A DNA stretch of 41,687 bases from the NCBI GenBank assembly GCA_902516925.1, contig CABYAF010000006.1, positions 1-41,687 on the forward strand, given 5' to 3'. This stretch comes from an uncultured Bacteroidota bacterium (GTDB taxonomy: Bacteria > Bacteroidota > Bacteroidia > Flavobacteriales > Flavobacteriaceae). This document shows, piece after piece, positions 32,919-41,687 of this stretch (positions are counted from its first letter, which is position 1; each line of letters opens with the position of its first letter). Below the pieces are notes generated by a model. The model did not search any database, had not been told where the DNA came from, and saw only the letters and a list, made by a program, of their open reading frames with translations. A program made the position numbers and the translations under genes.

Positions 32919-34166
32919 ATGTTACACCTTAAAAGGATTCTTTTATTAACACTCTTTTTACCTTCTTTTGGCCAATCTCAGGAGGCCGATATTCAGGCTG
33001 GGAAAGCTTTATTTAATACAAATTGTGCAGCCTGTCATCAACTAAACAGAAAAGCTGTTGGTCCTGCTTTAAGAGGTGCGTCTGAAAAGTATGACAGAGA
33101 ATGGTTATACAAATGGATTAAAAATGGCACCCAGATGATAAAAGATGGTGATCCACAAGCTGTTGCGATTTGGGAAGAATACAACCGTGCGGTTATGACA
33201 AACTATCCTCAATTTTCAAATGAGCAAATTGATAATATTTTGGCATATACAGATTATACTCCACCTCCACCTGCTGTTACAGCTGCTGCATCAGCTCAAA
33301 CTGTTAGTCAAGGTTCTGATATATCTGTGAATGTAATATTAGCAGTTGCTATTGTCATTTTCACAATTTTAATCGTGATGTTATTCCTAGTGCAAAGGAC
33401 ATTAATTAAAATTGCGAATGCAAGCGGTGTGAAAATTGAAGCTGAAACAAAAAGAAAATTGAAGCCTCTATGGAAGACTGTTGTAGAAAATCAATTTATA
33501 ATGTTTTTACTTGTGATTGGATTTTTATTATCTAGTGCATACTTCACATATGGCTATTTGATGCAAATAGGTATTGACCAAGGTTATGCTCCTATTCAGC
33601 CAATTCATTATTCACACAAAATCCATGCAGGGGCAAATCAAATTGAATGTAAGTATTGTCATTCTTCAGCAAGAGTTTCCAAACACTCTGGAATCCCATC
33701 TCTTAATGTTTGTATGAATTGTCACGAATATATAGGAGACTATAATGGTGAGGAGGATCTAGAAAATGGATATACTAAAGATTTCTATACAAATGAAATT
33801 AAAAAGTTATACAATGCTGTTGGATGGGATGAAGAAAATCAAGTTTACACCGGTAATACGCAGCCTGTAAAATGGATAAGGATTCATAACCTACCAGACT
33901 TTGTATATTTTAATCATGCTCAACATGCTCAAGTTGCACAAATTGAATGCCAAACATGTCATGGACCTGTTGAAGAAATGGAAATAATGTATCAATACTC
34001 TCCTTTAACAATGGGCTGGTGTATAGATTGTCATAGAGAGAGTAATGTTGACAAGGATAATGAATATTATCAAAAAGTTCACGAGGAATTATCCAAGAAA
34101 TATGGTGTTGAAGAACTTACTGTTGCTCAGCTTGGGGGTATTGAATGTGCTAAATGTCATTACTAG
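32919..34166 (+). CDS. actA: Alternative complex III subunit ActA, multiheme cytochrome c
   Basis: A 415-residue protein. A signal peptide (about 1-21) precedes a class I-like mono-heme domain with C-A-A-C-H (36-40). Two membrane segments follow (about 136-162 and 190-208), then five more heme motifs: C-K-Y-C-H, C-M-N-C-H, C-Q-T-C-H, C-I-D-C-H and C-A-K-C-H. Complex III of this type oxidises menaquinol and passes electrons to cytochrome c or directly to a cytochrome oxidase, and ActA holds the periplasmic heme wire. The six motifs are one more than the pentaheme core, with the extra heme in the N-terminal domain. First gene of actA-F. Confidence 0.94.
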   Translation: MLHLKRILLLTLFLPSFGQSQEADIQAGKALFNTNCAACHQLNRKAVGPALRGASEKYDREWLYKWIKNGTQMIKDGDPQAVAIWEEYNRAVMTNYPQFSNEQIDNILAYTDYTPPPPAVTAAASAQTVSQGSDISVNVILAVAIVIFTILIVMLFLVQRTLIKIANASGVKIEAETKRKLKPLWKTVVENQFIMFLLVIGFLLSSAYFTYGYLMQIGIDQGYAPIQPIHYSHKIHAGANQIECKYCHSSARVSKHSGIPSLNVCMNCHEYIGDYNGEEDLENGYTKDFYTNEIKKLYNAVGWDEENQVYTGNTQPVKWIRIHNLPDFVYFNHAQHAQVAQIECQTCHGPVEEMEIMYQYSPLTMGWCIDCHRESNVDKDNEYYQKVHEELSKKYGVEELTVAQLGGIECAKCHY

Positions 34167-34172
34167 TTTAAA

Positions 34173-37100
34173 ATGGGAAAGAAGAATATTTATTGGAAGG
34201 GCTTTGAGGAGCTGAATAAGAGTAGCGAGATTGTTGAAAAGCTTGAACAAAATGAATTTGTTGAGAAGCTTCCTGTTGGTGAAGGTGAACAAGATGTTAA
34301 TCCTAATAGAAGAGACTTTCTAAAATATGCTGGTTTTAGTACAGCTGCAGCTGCTATAGTTGGTTGTGAAGGACCTGTAATAAAATCTGTCCCATATGTA
34401 GTTCAGCCTGAACAAATCATACCTGGTATCGCAAACTATTATGCCACAACCATTGCAGATGGATTTGACTTTAGTAACATTTTAGTTAAGACAAGAGAAG
34501 GCCGCCCAATTTTTATTAAAGGAAATAAAGATGCAAACTCGATGAATTGTACCAATGCAAGAATAAATGCATCTGTTCTTTCAATGTATGATATATACAG
34601 ACTTCAAGGTCCAAAGGTTTCAGGACAAAATATTAGTTGGAATGACTTCAATTTATCTGTTAAGTCTGAATTAGAGACCCTTTCAGCTCAAAATAAAAAA
34701 GTAGTACTACTAACACAATCTTTTGCTAGTCCAACAACAGAAAAAATCATTAAAGAATTTATCAATAAGTATCCTAACATTCAACATGTTGTCTATGACT
34801 CAATATCAAACAGTTCTGCATTAGATGCATTTGAGAATTCTTATGGTAAAAGAGCATTAGCTGATTACGACTTCTCATTATCTAATACAATAATATCAAT
34901 TGATGCTGATTTTATGTCTGACTGGCAAGGTGGAAATTATTCATCAGGTTGGTCAAAGAATCGTCTGCCTAACAAAGAGAATGAATACTCTATGTCTTAT
35001 CACCTTCAATTCGAATCAAATATGACTTTGACAGGTGCAAATGCTGACAATAGAGTTATGGCAAAACCGAGTGAATTAAAATATGTTCTACAAAGTATTT
35101 ATCTAGATTTAACAAATCAAAAATATTCTGGTCCAGCTCTTGGTCCATATCTTGATAGATATGTGAAGTTGGCTGTTGACTCAATAAAAAAATCTGGAAA
35201 TAAGGCAGTTGTAATATCTGGTCTTGATGATATAGACTCTCAAGAGACTGTATTAATGATTAATGAACTTATCAAAAGTGATGCATTTGATATAACATCA
35301 CCAAGATTAATTTATCAAGGAAGTAACTCTAGTCTTCTAAATACAATTGATGAATTGAAATCAGGTAAAATAAGCGGAATTATCACAGCTGGTGTAAACC
35401 CAGGTTATTCTCTTCCAAACGCTGAAGAATTTTTAGAGCTTGTAAGTAAATTAGAGTTTTCATTATGCTTTAGCATGAAAGAAGATGAGACTGCAAATAG
35501 CTGTAAATATCTGGCTGCTACTCCTCATTACCTAGAATCTTGGGGAGATTATGAATTTAAATCGGGTCACTACTATTTAAGTCAACCCACTATAAAGCCA
35601 CTGTTTGATACCAATCAGTTTCAAGATATAATCCTAACTCTCTCTGGATCTAATAATAGTTTCTATGATGAAATTAAAACTAATTGGAGAACAAACATTT
35701 TAAAAGGGAAGACATGGGGAAAGTCTCTTCAAGATGGATTTTATTATTCCTATGAAAACAATGCTCTTAGGAGAATTAAAACTACTTTGAATCTAGATAA
35801 CTTGCCTATTCAAAACAATGACGAATTAGACCTTATACTTTATACAAAAATAGGACTTGGTGATGGGCAACAGTCTTCAAATCCTTGGCTACAAGAATTT
35901 CCAGACCCTATAACTAGAGTATCATGGGATAATTATCTTACTGTGTCATATAAGGATGCTGAAAGACTTGGACTAAAGAACTATAATGTATCAAATGGTG
36001 CATTAAATGGAAGTTATGTTAATGTTAGTAATGATAAGAATAGTATAAAAGTCCCTGTCATTATTCAGCCTGGTCAAACTCCAGGAACTGTTGGATTAGC
36101 TCTTGGTTATGGAAAAACTCAAGCAATGAGTGAAGAAATGAATGTTGGAGTTAATGCTTTTAAATTTTATGATGACTTTAAAAAGATTCATAAAGTAAAT
36201 GTGTCTAAGGTAAAAGGTGATCATGAGTTTGCTTGTATCCAGTTGCATAATACAATGATGGGTCGAGATGAAATAATAAAAGAAACTACCCTTGAAGAAT
36301 TCATTCAAGAGGATAAATCAGTTTGGAATCCAACTGTTATGGTATCAAAGAATCACATTGAGACTAAAGTTACATCTAAAGAAGTCGATATATGGAGAGA
36401 ATTTGATAGATCAACAGGTCACCACTTTAATTTGTCAATTGATTTAAATAAGTGTAATGGCTGTGGTGCTTGTGTAATTGCATGTCATGCTGAGAATAAT
36501 GTACCTGTTGTAGGTAAAGAAGAGGTTAGAAAGTCCAGAGATATGCACTGGATTAGAATAGATAGATATTACTCATCTCAGGATACTATTCAAGGTGATG
36601 TTGAGGCTAAAGACTCTACTCGTGGTTTTTCCGAGTATAAATCAACATCTTCTGAATTGGAAAAAGCATCGGCTAACCCACAAGTTGTTTTTCAGCCTGT
36701 ATCATGTATGCATTGTAATCATGCACCATGTGAAACAGTATGTCCTGTGGCTGCTACATCACATGGAAGGCAGGGTCAAAATCAAATGGCTTATAACAGA
36801 TGTGTAGGTACAAGGTACTGTGCTAACAACTGTCCTTATAAGGTAAGAAGATTCAATTGGTTTCAATATTCACAAAATGATGAGTTTGATTATAATATGA
36901 ATAACGACCTTGGCCGAATGGCAATTAATCCTGATGTGAATGTTAGATCAAGAGGTGTAATGGAAAAATGTTCATTGTGTATTCAGATGACTCAGAAGAC
37001 TATCCTCGATGCAAAGAAAGAAGGACGAAGAGTAAGAGATGGTGAATTTAAAACTGCATGTTCTGAATCATGTGATGATAATGCTATGGTATTTGGAGAT

Positions 37101-37229
37101 ATCAATGATAAAGAAAGTGAAATCCTAGAGGTTAAGAATGGAGACAGAACCTATAGAGTTTTAGAAAGTATTGGTACTAAACCAAATGTAATATATCAGG
37201 TTAAGATTAGAAATAGTAAAAAAATATAG
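34173..37229 (+). CDS. actB: Alternative complex III subunit ActB, molybdopterin-type/Fe-S protein
   Basis: A 1018-residue protein. A Tat-like segment N-R-R-D-F-L-K (45-51) leads to a hydrophobic stretch and C65, which may be lipidated after cleavage. The large central part resembles molybdopterin oxidoreductases but, as known for ActB, lacks cofactor-binding residues. The C-terminal part (about 750-1010) is a ferredoxin-like domain with clusters C-N-G-C-G-A-C-V-I-A-C, C-M-H-C-N-H-A-P-C-E-T-V-C-P, C-V-G-T-R-Y-C-A-N-N-C-P and C-S-L-C-I-Q, enough for one 3Fe-4S and three 4Fe-4S. It carries electrons from quinol toward the ActA hemes. Six bases after actA. Confidence 0.94.
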   Translation: MGKKNIYWKGFEELNKSSEIVEKLEQNEFVEKLPVGEGEQDVNPNRRDFLKYAGFSTAAAAIVGCEGPVIKSVPYVVQPEQIIPGIANYYATTIADGFDFSNILVKTREGRPIFIKGNKDANSMNCTNARINASVLSMYDIYRLQGPKVSGQNISWNDFNLSVKSELETLSAQNKKVVLLTQSFASPTTEKIIKEFINKYPNIQHVVYDSISNSSALDAFENSYGKRALADYDFSLSNTIISIDADFMSDWQGGNYSSGWSKNRLPNKENEYSMSYHLQFESNMTLTGANADNRVMAKPSELKYVLQSIYLDLTNQKYSGPALGPYLDRYVKLAVDSIKKSGNKAVVISGLDDIDSQETVLMINELIKSDAFDITSPRLIYQGSNSSLLNTIDELKSGKISGIITAGVNPGYSLPNAEEFLELVSKLEFSLCFSMKEDETANSCKYLAATPHYLESWGDYEFKSGHYYLSQPTIKPLFDTNQFQDIILTLSGSNNSFYDEIKTNWRTNILKGKTWGKSLQDGFYYSYENNALRRIKTTLNLDNLPIQNNDELDLILYTKIGLGDGQQSSNPWLQEFPDPITRVSWDNYLTVSYKDAERLGLKNYNVSNGALNGSYVNVSNDKNSIKVPVIIQPGQTPGTVGLALGYGKTQAMSEEMNVGVNAFKFYDDFKKIHKVNVSKVKGDHEFACIQLHNTMMGRDEIIKETTLEEFIQEDKSVWNPTVMVSKNHIETKVTSKEVDIWREFDRSTGHHFNLSIDLNKCNGCGACVIACHAENNVPVVGKEEVRKSRDMHWIRIDRYYSSQDTIQGDVEAKDSTRGFSEYKSTSSELEKASANPQVVFQPVSCMHCNHAPCETVCPVAATSHGRQGQNQMAYNRCVGTRYCANNCPYKVRRFNWFQYSQNDEFDYNMNNDLGRMAINPDVNVRSRGVMEKCSLCIQMTQKTILDAKKEGRRVRDGEFKTACSESCDDNAMVFGDINDKESEILEVKNGDRTYRVLESIGTKPNVIYQVKIRNSKKI

Positions 37230-37231
37230 AT

Positions 37232-38614
37232 ATGTCATCTCATTACGAAGCTCCTATTAGAAAACCCCTTGTACTTGGTGATAAATCTTATGCAGATATT
37301 TCAAATGATATAGCTAGGCCTGTGGAAACTCCTCCAGATCGAGATTGGTGGATTGCTTTTTCAATTTCAATGGTTGTTTTTTTATGGGGTCTAGGATGTA
37401 TAGCTTATACAATAGGAACTGGTATTGGAACATGGGGTTTAAATAAAACTGTTGGATGGGCCTGGGATATTACAAATTTTGTTTGGTGGGTAGGTATAGG
37501 ACATGCTGGTACATTAATCTCTGCAGTATTACTGCTTTTTAGACAAAAATGGAGAATGGGGATTAATAGATCTGCAGAGGCAATGACAATATTCTCTGTA
37601 ATTCAAGCAGGTTTATTTCCACTTATTCACATGGGAAGACCATGGCTTGTTTATTGGTTTTTTCCAATTCCAAATCAATATGGTTCATTATGGGTTAATT
37701 TTAATTCTCCTCTATTGTGGGATGTATTTGCAATTTCAACTTATTTAACTGTATCTCTTGTATTCTGGTGGACAGGCTTACTTCCTGACTTTGCTATGAT
37801 TAGGGATAGAGCTGTTAAACCTTTTAGAAAGAAGATGTATAGTTTACTAAGTTTTGGATGGTCAGGAAGAGCAAAAGATTGGCAAAGATTTGAAGAGGTT
37901 TCTCTAGTTCTAGCAGGTTTGGCTACTCCTCTGGTACTATCTGTTCACACTATTGTATCGTTTGATTTCGCAACTTCTGTGATTCCAGGATGGCATACAA
38001 CAATATTCCCACCTTACTTTGTTGCAGGTGCAATTTTTTCTGGATTTGCAATGGTTCAAACATTATTGATCATTATGAGAAAGGTATCAAGGCTTGAAAG
38101 TTATATAACACTCCAGCACATAGAGATGATGAATATCGTTATAATGATTACAGGTTCAATTGTAGGTTGTGCATATATTACTGAGTTATTTATAGCATGG
38201 TATTCTGGAGTAGAATATGAGCAATATGCATTTTTAAATAGAGCAACTGGACCATATTGGTGGGCATACTTTTTAATGATGTCTTGTAATGTTGTCTCAC
38301 CACAGGTTATGTGGATAAAAAAAATAAGAACAAATATTATTTGGTCGTTTATAATTTCAATCGTTGTTAATATTGGGATGTGGTTTGAAAGATTTGTAAT
38401 AATTGTTACATCTCTTCATAGAGATTATCTTCCATCCTCTTGGACAATGTTTTCACCTACTTTTGTTGACATAGGTATATTCATTGGAACAATTGGGTTC
38501 TTCTTCGTATTATTTTTATTGTATGCTAGAAGTTTCCCTGTAGTAGCTCAAGCAGAGATTAAAACTATTTTAAAATCATCTGGTGAAACATATAAAAAAA
38601 ATAGAGATAAGTAA
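37232..38614 (+). CDS. actC: Alternative complex III subunit ActC, NrfD-type quinol-binding membrane protein
   Basis: A 460-residue NrfD/PsrC-family integral membrane protein with about ten helices. The N-terminal segment (1-45, L-G-D-K-S-Y-A-D-I) is cytoplasmic. Helices begin near W-W-I-A-F-S-I-S-M-V-V-F-L. Conserved-looking polar membrane residues include H-A-G-T-L-I, H-M-G-R-P-W and S-V-H-T-I-V-S-F-D-F. In the family this subunit holds the menaquinol site and a possible proton path. It is two bases after actB, and its stop overlaps the actD start by one base. Confidence 0.95.
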   Translation: MSSHYEAPIRKPLVLGDKSYADISNDIARPVETPPDRDWWIAFSISMVVFLWGLGCIAYTIGTGIGTWGLNKTVGWAWDITNFVWWVGIGHAGTLISAVLLLFRQKWRMGINRSAEAMTIFSVIQAGLFPLIHMGRPWLVYWFFPIPNQYGSLWVNFNSPLLWDVFAISTYLTVSLVFWWTGLLPDFAMIRDRAVKPFRKKMYSLLSFGWSGRAKDWQRFEEVSLVLAGLATPLVLSVHTIVSFDFATSVIPGWHTTIFPPYFVAGAIFSGFAMVQTLLIIMRKVSRLESYITLQHIEMMNIVIMITGSIVGCAYITELFIAWYSGVEYEQYAFLNRATGPYWWAYFLMMSCNVVSPQVMWIKKIRTNIIWSFIISIVVNIGMWFERFVIIVTSLHRDYLPSSWTMFSPTFVDIGIFIGTIGFFFVLFLLYARSFPVVAQAEIKTILKSSGETYKKNRDK

Positions 38615-39147
38615 TGAGTGCTAAAAGACTTCACGTTATGTTTGATGATGATGACATCCTATTAGATGCAGTCAAAGAGATTGTGAAAAATAAGATTTAT
38701 ATACATGAAGTTTATACACCGTTTCCTGTTCATGGATTGGATAAAGCAATGAGACTTAAACCAACAAATATATCAATAGCAACATTCTTTTATGGATGTA
38801 TTGGATTCACTGTTGCCGTTTTAATGATGTATTATATAATGATTTTAGATTGGCCTCAGGATATAGGTGGTAAACCGAGCTTTACATTAATTGAAAACAT
38901 ACCTTCTTTTGTTCCAATAATTTTTGAGATGACAGTTTTTTTTGCAGCTCATTTAATGGTAATTACTTTTTACATGAGAAGTAAGTTATGGCCATTTAAA
39001 GAAGCTGAAAATCCAGATCCATCAACAACTGACGATAAGTTTTTAATTGACATGGAATCTGGATCAAATTTATCAAAGACAAAAACCATGCTAAAAAAAA
39101 TGGGAGCAATATCAATAAAAGAAGTAAAAGAAGAAAGTGAGAAATAG
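38614..39147 (+). CDS. actD: Alternative complex III subunit ActD (DUF3341)
   Basis: A 177-residue DUF3341 protein. A small cytoplasmic alpha/beta domain (about 1-50, with the typical Y-T-P-F-P-V-H-G-L) precedes two membrane helices (about 60-80 and 105-128) and a charged cytoplasmic tail. It has no cofactor motif; its role is structural. Its end overlaps actE by 11 bases. Confidence 0.94.
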   Translation: MSAKRLHVMFDDDDILLDAVKEIVKNKIYIHEVYTPFPVHGLDKAMRLKPTNISIATFFYGCIGFTVAVLMMYYIMILDWPQDIGGKPSFTLIENIPSFVPIIFEMTVFFAAHLMVITFYMRSKLWPFKEAENPDPSTTDDKFLIDMESGSNLSKTKTMLKKMGAISIKEVKEESEK

Positions 39148-39682
39148 TCTATTCATAATATTATCTGTAAGCTTAATGCTTACCTCATGTTTTGATCCGT
39201 CAAAACCTAACTTCCAGTATTTCCCGGATATGTATGAATCTCTGGCTTATGAGACCTATGCTGAATCTGATGGATTTTCCAATGGAGTAGAAGCTCAAAT
39301 ACCAGTTGAAGGAACAATTCCTAGGGGGTGGGATCCCTATGATTACCCTGATTCAAATGAAGGATATGAAATGGCTAAGGCTAATCTTCTATCACCAATT
39401 GAAATAAGTGATTATAATGTAAGTGAGGGTAAAGAATTATATGAAATATATTGTTCAGTATGTCATGGAGATAAAGGAGATGGTATGGGAATTTTAGCAC
39501 AAAGAGAAAAATTTCTTGGTATACCAGCATATATAGATCGAGAAATTACACCAGGTAGTATTTATCATATTTTAATGTATGGAATAAATGCTATGGGTTC
39601 TCATGCTGGACAAGTTAATGAAGAAGAAAGATGGCAAATTGCTCAGTACGTAATGAAATTAAGAGAAGAATCTAAAAAGTAA
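39137..39682 (+). CDS. actE: Alternative complex III subunit ActE, mono-heme cytochrome c lipoprotein
   Basis: A 181-residue lipoprotein with a lipobox at C18 (L-T-S-C-F-D), an extended segment (20-95), then a class I cytochrome c domain with C-S-V-C-H (106-110) and a probable axial Met in Y-G-I-N-A-M-G-S-H. It sits at the periplasmic face, next to ActA, as exit point for electrons to the terminal oxidase whose first gene follows actF. Start inside actD (11-base overlap). Confidence 0.94.
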   Translation: MRNSLFIILSVSLMLTSCFDPSKPNFQYFPDMYESLAYETYAESDGFSNGVEAQIPVEGTIPRGWDPYDYPDSNEGYEMAKANLLSPIEISDYNVSEGKELYEIYCSVCHGDKGDGMGILAQREKFLGIPAYIDREITPGSIYHILMYGINAMGSHAGQVNEEERWQIAQYVMKLREESKK

Positions 39683-39685
39683 TAA

Positions 39686-41029
39686 ATGACAGATTATAAG
39701 TTTTCAAAACAAATCAAAAGGTTCTCTATAATATTAATTATTATAGGTGCTATTGGTATTGCATTTGGATTTTATTATGCTCCATCAAATGTTGAAGAAG
39801 CTAAAGAAATTGTTGCCAATATGAGCCATGATGATTATGGAGATGGACATAGTGAAGATGGACACGCAGGTCGATACAGTGAAGATGGATATGGTGCTCC
39901 TGGTCATGAGTATGATCATGACAAACACGTTTTCCACCAGCTACAGAATAAGCCATGGGCTGCAATCTATGTGCCAGCTTTATTCTTTATGATGATTTCA
40001 CTTGGTGTACTAGCATTTTATGCTATTCAAAGAGCTTCACAAGCAGGATGGTCAATAGTATTATATAGATTAATGGAAGGTGTTACAGGTTATCTTCTTC
40101 CAGGTTCAATATTTGTAATAATTATACTTGTATTTTCTGCATTAAAATTTAACCATCTTTTTATCTGGATGGATCCTGAGGTGGTTGCTCATGACGAAAT
40201 AATTAGGAATAAAGTAGGATATCTAAATACACCTTTCTTCTTTGCTAGAGCAATAATTTACATAACAGGCTGGGTATTATACAGAAATATTTCTAGAAGA
40301 CTTTCTTTAGAACAGGATACAAATAATGATATAAGTATACACAAGAAATTATTTAAGTTCTCTGCAGGATTTTTAGTATTCTTCCTAGTCTCTGAATCAA
40401 TGATGTCTTGGGATTGGATTATGTCAATTGATCCTCATTGGTTTAGCACTTTGTTTGGATGGTATGTTTTTGCAGGAATGTTTGTTTCTGGTATAACTAC
40501 ATTAGCTTTAATTACAATTTATCTAAAATCACAAAACTATCTGAGCTTTGTAAATGATAGTCACATTCATGACATGGCTAAGTTCATGTTTGGAGTAAGT
40601 ATATTCTGGGCTTATTTATGGTTTTCTCAATTTATGCTTATATGGTATTCAAATATACCAGAGGAGGTAACTTATTTCATTACTAGAATTGAAGATTATA
40701 ATTTATTATTTTTTGGTATGGTAGTGTTAAATCTTATATTCCCATTAATTGTTCTTATGAATAGTGATTTTAAGAAGACTAACTTTATTGTAATTTTAAC
40801 AGGAATTATAATTATTATAGGTCATTATCTGGATGTTTATAATATGATAATGCCTTCTGCTGTTGGAGATATGTGGTCTTTTGGTACTGCTGAAATTGGT
40901 GGATTCTTGTTTTTCTTGGGTATATTTATTTATGTAGTATTCAAAGAGATTTCCAAAGCACCAATTCTTGCTAAAGGAGATCCATTTATTGAGGAAAGTA
41001 AAACGTTTCAATATTATAATCTAGACTAA
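39686..41029 (+). CDS. actF: Alternative complex III subunit ActF, NrfD-like membrane protein
   Basis: A 447-residue relative of ActC with about ten helices, annotated in many genomes as quinol:cytochrome c oxidoreductase subunit. The first loop after helix 1 (about 45-84) is rich in His, Asp and Gly, with seven His (48, 55, 60, 74, 78, 81, 84) and a short S-E-D-G duplication, a possible metal-binding loop. Conserved-looking features such as W-D-W-I-M-S-I-D-P-H-W (about 248-258) match the family. Three bases after actE, one base before coxB. Confidence 0.94.
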   Translation: MTDYKFSKQIKRFSIILIIIGAIGIAFGFYYAPSNVEEAKEIVANMSHDDYGDGHSEDGHAGRYSEDGYGAPGHEYDHDKHVFHQLQNKPWAAIYVPALFFMMISLGVLAFYAIQRASQAGWSIVLYRLMEGVTGYLLPGSIFVIIILVFSALKFNHLFIWMDPEVVAHDEIIRNKVGYLNTPFFFARAIIYITGWVLYRNISRRLSLEQDTNNDISIHKKLFKFSAGFLVFFLVSESMMSWDWIMSIDPHWFSTLFGWYVFAGMFVSGITTLALITIYLKSQNYLSFVNDSHIHDMAKFMFGVSIFWAYLWFSQFMLIWYSNIPEEVTYFITRIEDYNLLFFGMVVLNLIFPLIVLMNSDFKKTNFIVILTGIIIIIGHYLDVYNMIMPSAVGDMWSFGTAEIGGFLFFLGIFIYVVFKEISKAPILAKGDPFIEESKTFQYYNLD

Positions 41030-41030
41030 A

Positions 41031-41687
41031 ATGACATTATTACTTATTTTAACATCATTAATTTTAATATCAATTGCAGTATGGCAACTGACTAAAATTC
41101 TTGAACTATCTAAGCCAGCAGATTACGAAAATGATGAAATAGCTACTGACAAAGACAATGACATTCAAGGAAAACTTATGTTTCTTTTCTTAATTTTTAT
41201 CTATGCCCTTACAATTTTCTCTTTTTTTAGATATGGGGATGTTATCCTTCCTGAGTCTGCCTCTGTTCATGGAGAAAATTATGATAGTCTTCTTTGGTTT
41301 TCTTTTGCAGTGATATTTTTTGTTCAAACCGTAACACAAGCTTTACTGCATTATTTTGCATTTAAATATAGAGGCAATGAAAAGAGAAAAGCCTTATTCT
41401 TTGCTGATAGTAACTTTTTGGAAGGTGTCTGGACTATAATACCTACAATTTCTCTAGCAGGTCTAATTCTTTATGGATTATTTACTTGGGTTGATATTAT
41501 GACTATTGAGGAAAATGATGAGGCTTTAGTTGTAGAATTATACGCTCAACAATTTAATTGGAAAGCAAGATATGCTGGAGAAGACGGAGTCCTTGGCGAT
41601 GCAAATGTTAGATTCTTACAGGATTTCGGTGGAAAAAACTTAGTTGGAATTGATCCAACAGACAGAAACGGAGACGATGATATTGTT
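41031..41687 (+). CDS. coxB: Cytochrome c oxidase subunit II (partial, 3' end outside window)
   Basis: Starts one base after the actF stop, and 219 codons are in the window. An N-terminal helix, a second and a third helix (about 47-62, 83-105, 130-152) precede the COX2 periplasmic-domain entry Y-A-Q-Q-F-N-W-K-A-R-Y-A-G. The CuA-ligand region lies beyond the edge, so its integrity cannot be judged. Bacteroidetes subunit II often has this extra N-terminal helix. Linkage to actA-F suggests a complex III-oxidase supercomplex that moves electrons from menaquinol to O2. Confidence 0.92.
   Translation, partial: MTLLLILTSLILISIAVWQLTKILELSKPADYENDEIATDKDNDIQGKLMFLFLIFIYALTIFSFFRYGDVILPESASVHGENYDSLLWFSFAVIFFVQTVTQALLHYFAFKYRGNEKRKALFFADSNFLEGVWTIIPTISLAGLILYGLFTWVDIMTIEENDEALVVELYAQQFNWKARYAGEDGVLGDANVRFLQDFGGKNLVGIDPTDRNGDDDIV

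Noticed and set aside
34173-37229. ActB as a working molybdopterin oxidoreductase such as formate dehydrogenase
   Set aside because: The gene order actA-F, and the ActB family's known lack of the cofactor, identify it as a complex III subunit.
1-41687. Mobile elements, prophage, toxin-antitoxin pairs, defence systems or riboswitches
   Set aside because: I saw no transposase, integrase, terminal repeats, nuclease-helicase sets or known riboswitch cores; gene content is mostly core metabolism and transport.

Overview
The window is low-GC, gene-dense DNA from a member of the Bacteroidetes, most likely a marine flavobacterium. This rests on TonB-dependent receptors with an N-terminal CarboxypepD_reg-like domain, lipoproteins with a C-S-K-D-D type start, -7 elements of the TAnnTTTG kind, a DUF2723 protein, a bacilliredoxin, and a complete alternative complex III (ActA-F) operon next to nusA-infB. 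I see no phage, insertion sequence, CRISPR array or rRNA.

Layout. (1) 1-7000, minus strand: DUF4856 lipoprotein, imelysin lipoprotein, HTTM (vitamin K-dependent gamma-carboxylase-like) membrane enzyme, TonB-dependent receptor and a DUF393 CxxC protein, an apparent outer-membrane iron-acquisition operon. (2) 7030-10601, plus strand: a ferric-iron ABC importer (binding lipoprotein, fused permease, ATPase), divergent from (1). Three near-identical palindromes lie between the two transcription units. The same palindrome class recurs upstream of a 40-residue Cys/His mini-protein (10706-10828) and upstream of the complex III genes. (3) 10982-13561: NtrY-like histidine kinase, bacilliredoxin, dCMP deaminase, small membrane protein. 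(4) 13816-17320: class Ia ribonucleotide reductase, small then large subunit, behind helically phased A-tracts. (5) 17352-19610: an 11-bp direct-repeat array resembling a Pho box, a tiny hydrophobic ORF, and a PiT phosphate permease with a small barrel-like partner. (6) 19793-28332: Cys-less thioredoxin-fold protein, a minus-strand operon of VPS10-type propeller, DUF2723 protein and a 73-residue protein, then a sterol-desaturase-family protein. (7) 28388-32763: tRNA-Gln, a promoter plus terminator-like hairpin, nusA, infB and an antisense SPOR protein. The rimP gene usually found ahead of nusA is not here. (8) 32919-41687: actABCDEF and the start of coxB, cut by the window edge.

How it fits together: regions 1 and 2 would carry iron from the cell surface (lipoproteins, receptor) through the inner membrane (ABC importer). 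Region 8 is a large consumer of that iron, with seven c-type heme motifs and several Fe-S clusters. The shared palindrome may couple uptake and respiration. The least explained elements are the gamma-carboxylase homologue inside an iron operon, the Cys/His mini-protein, the 11-bp repeat array, and the attenuator-like leader of nusA.
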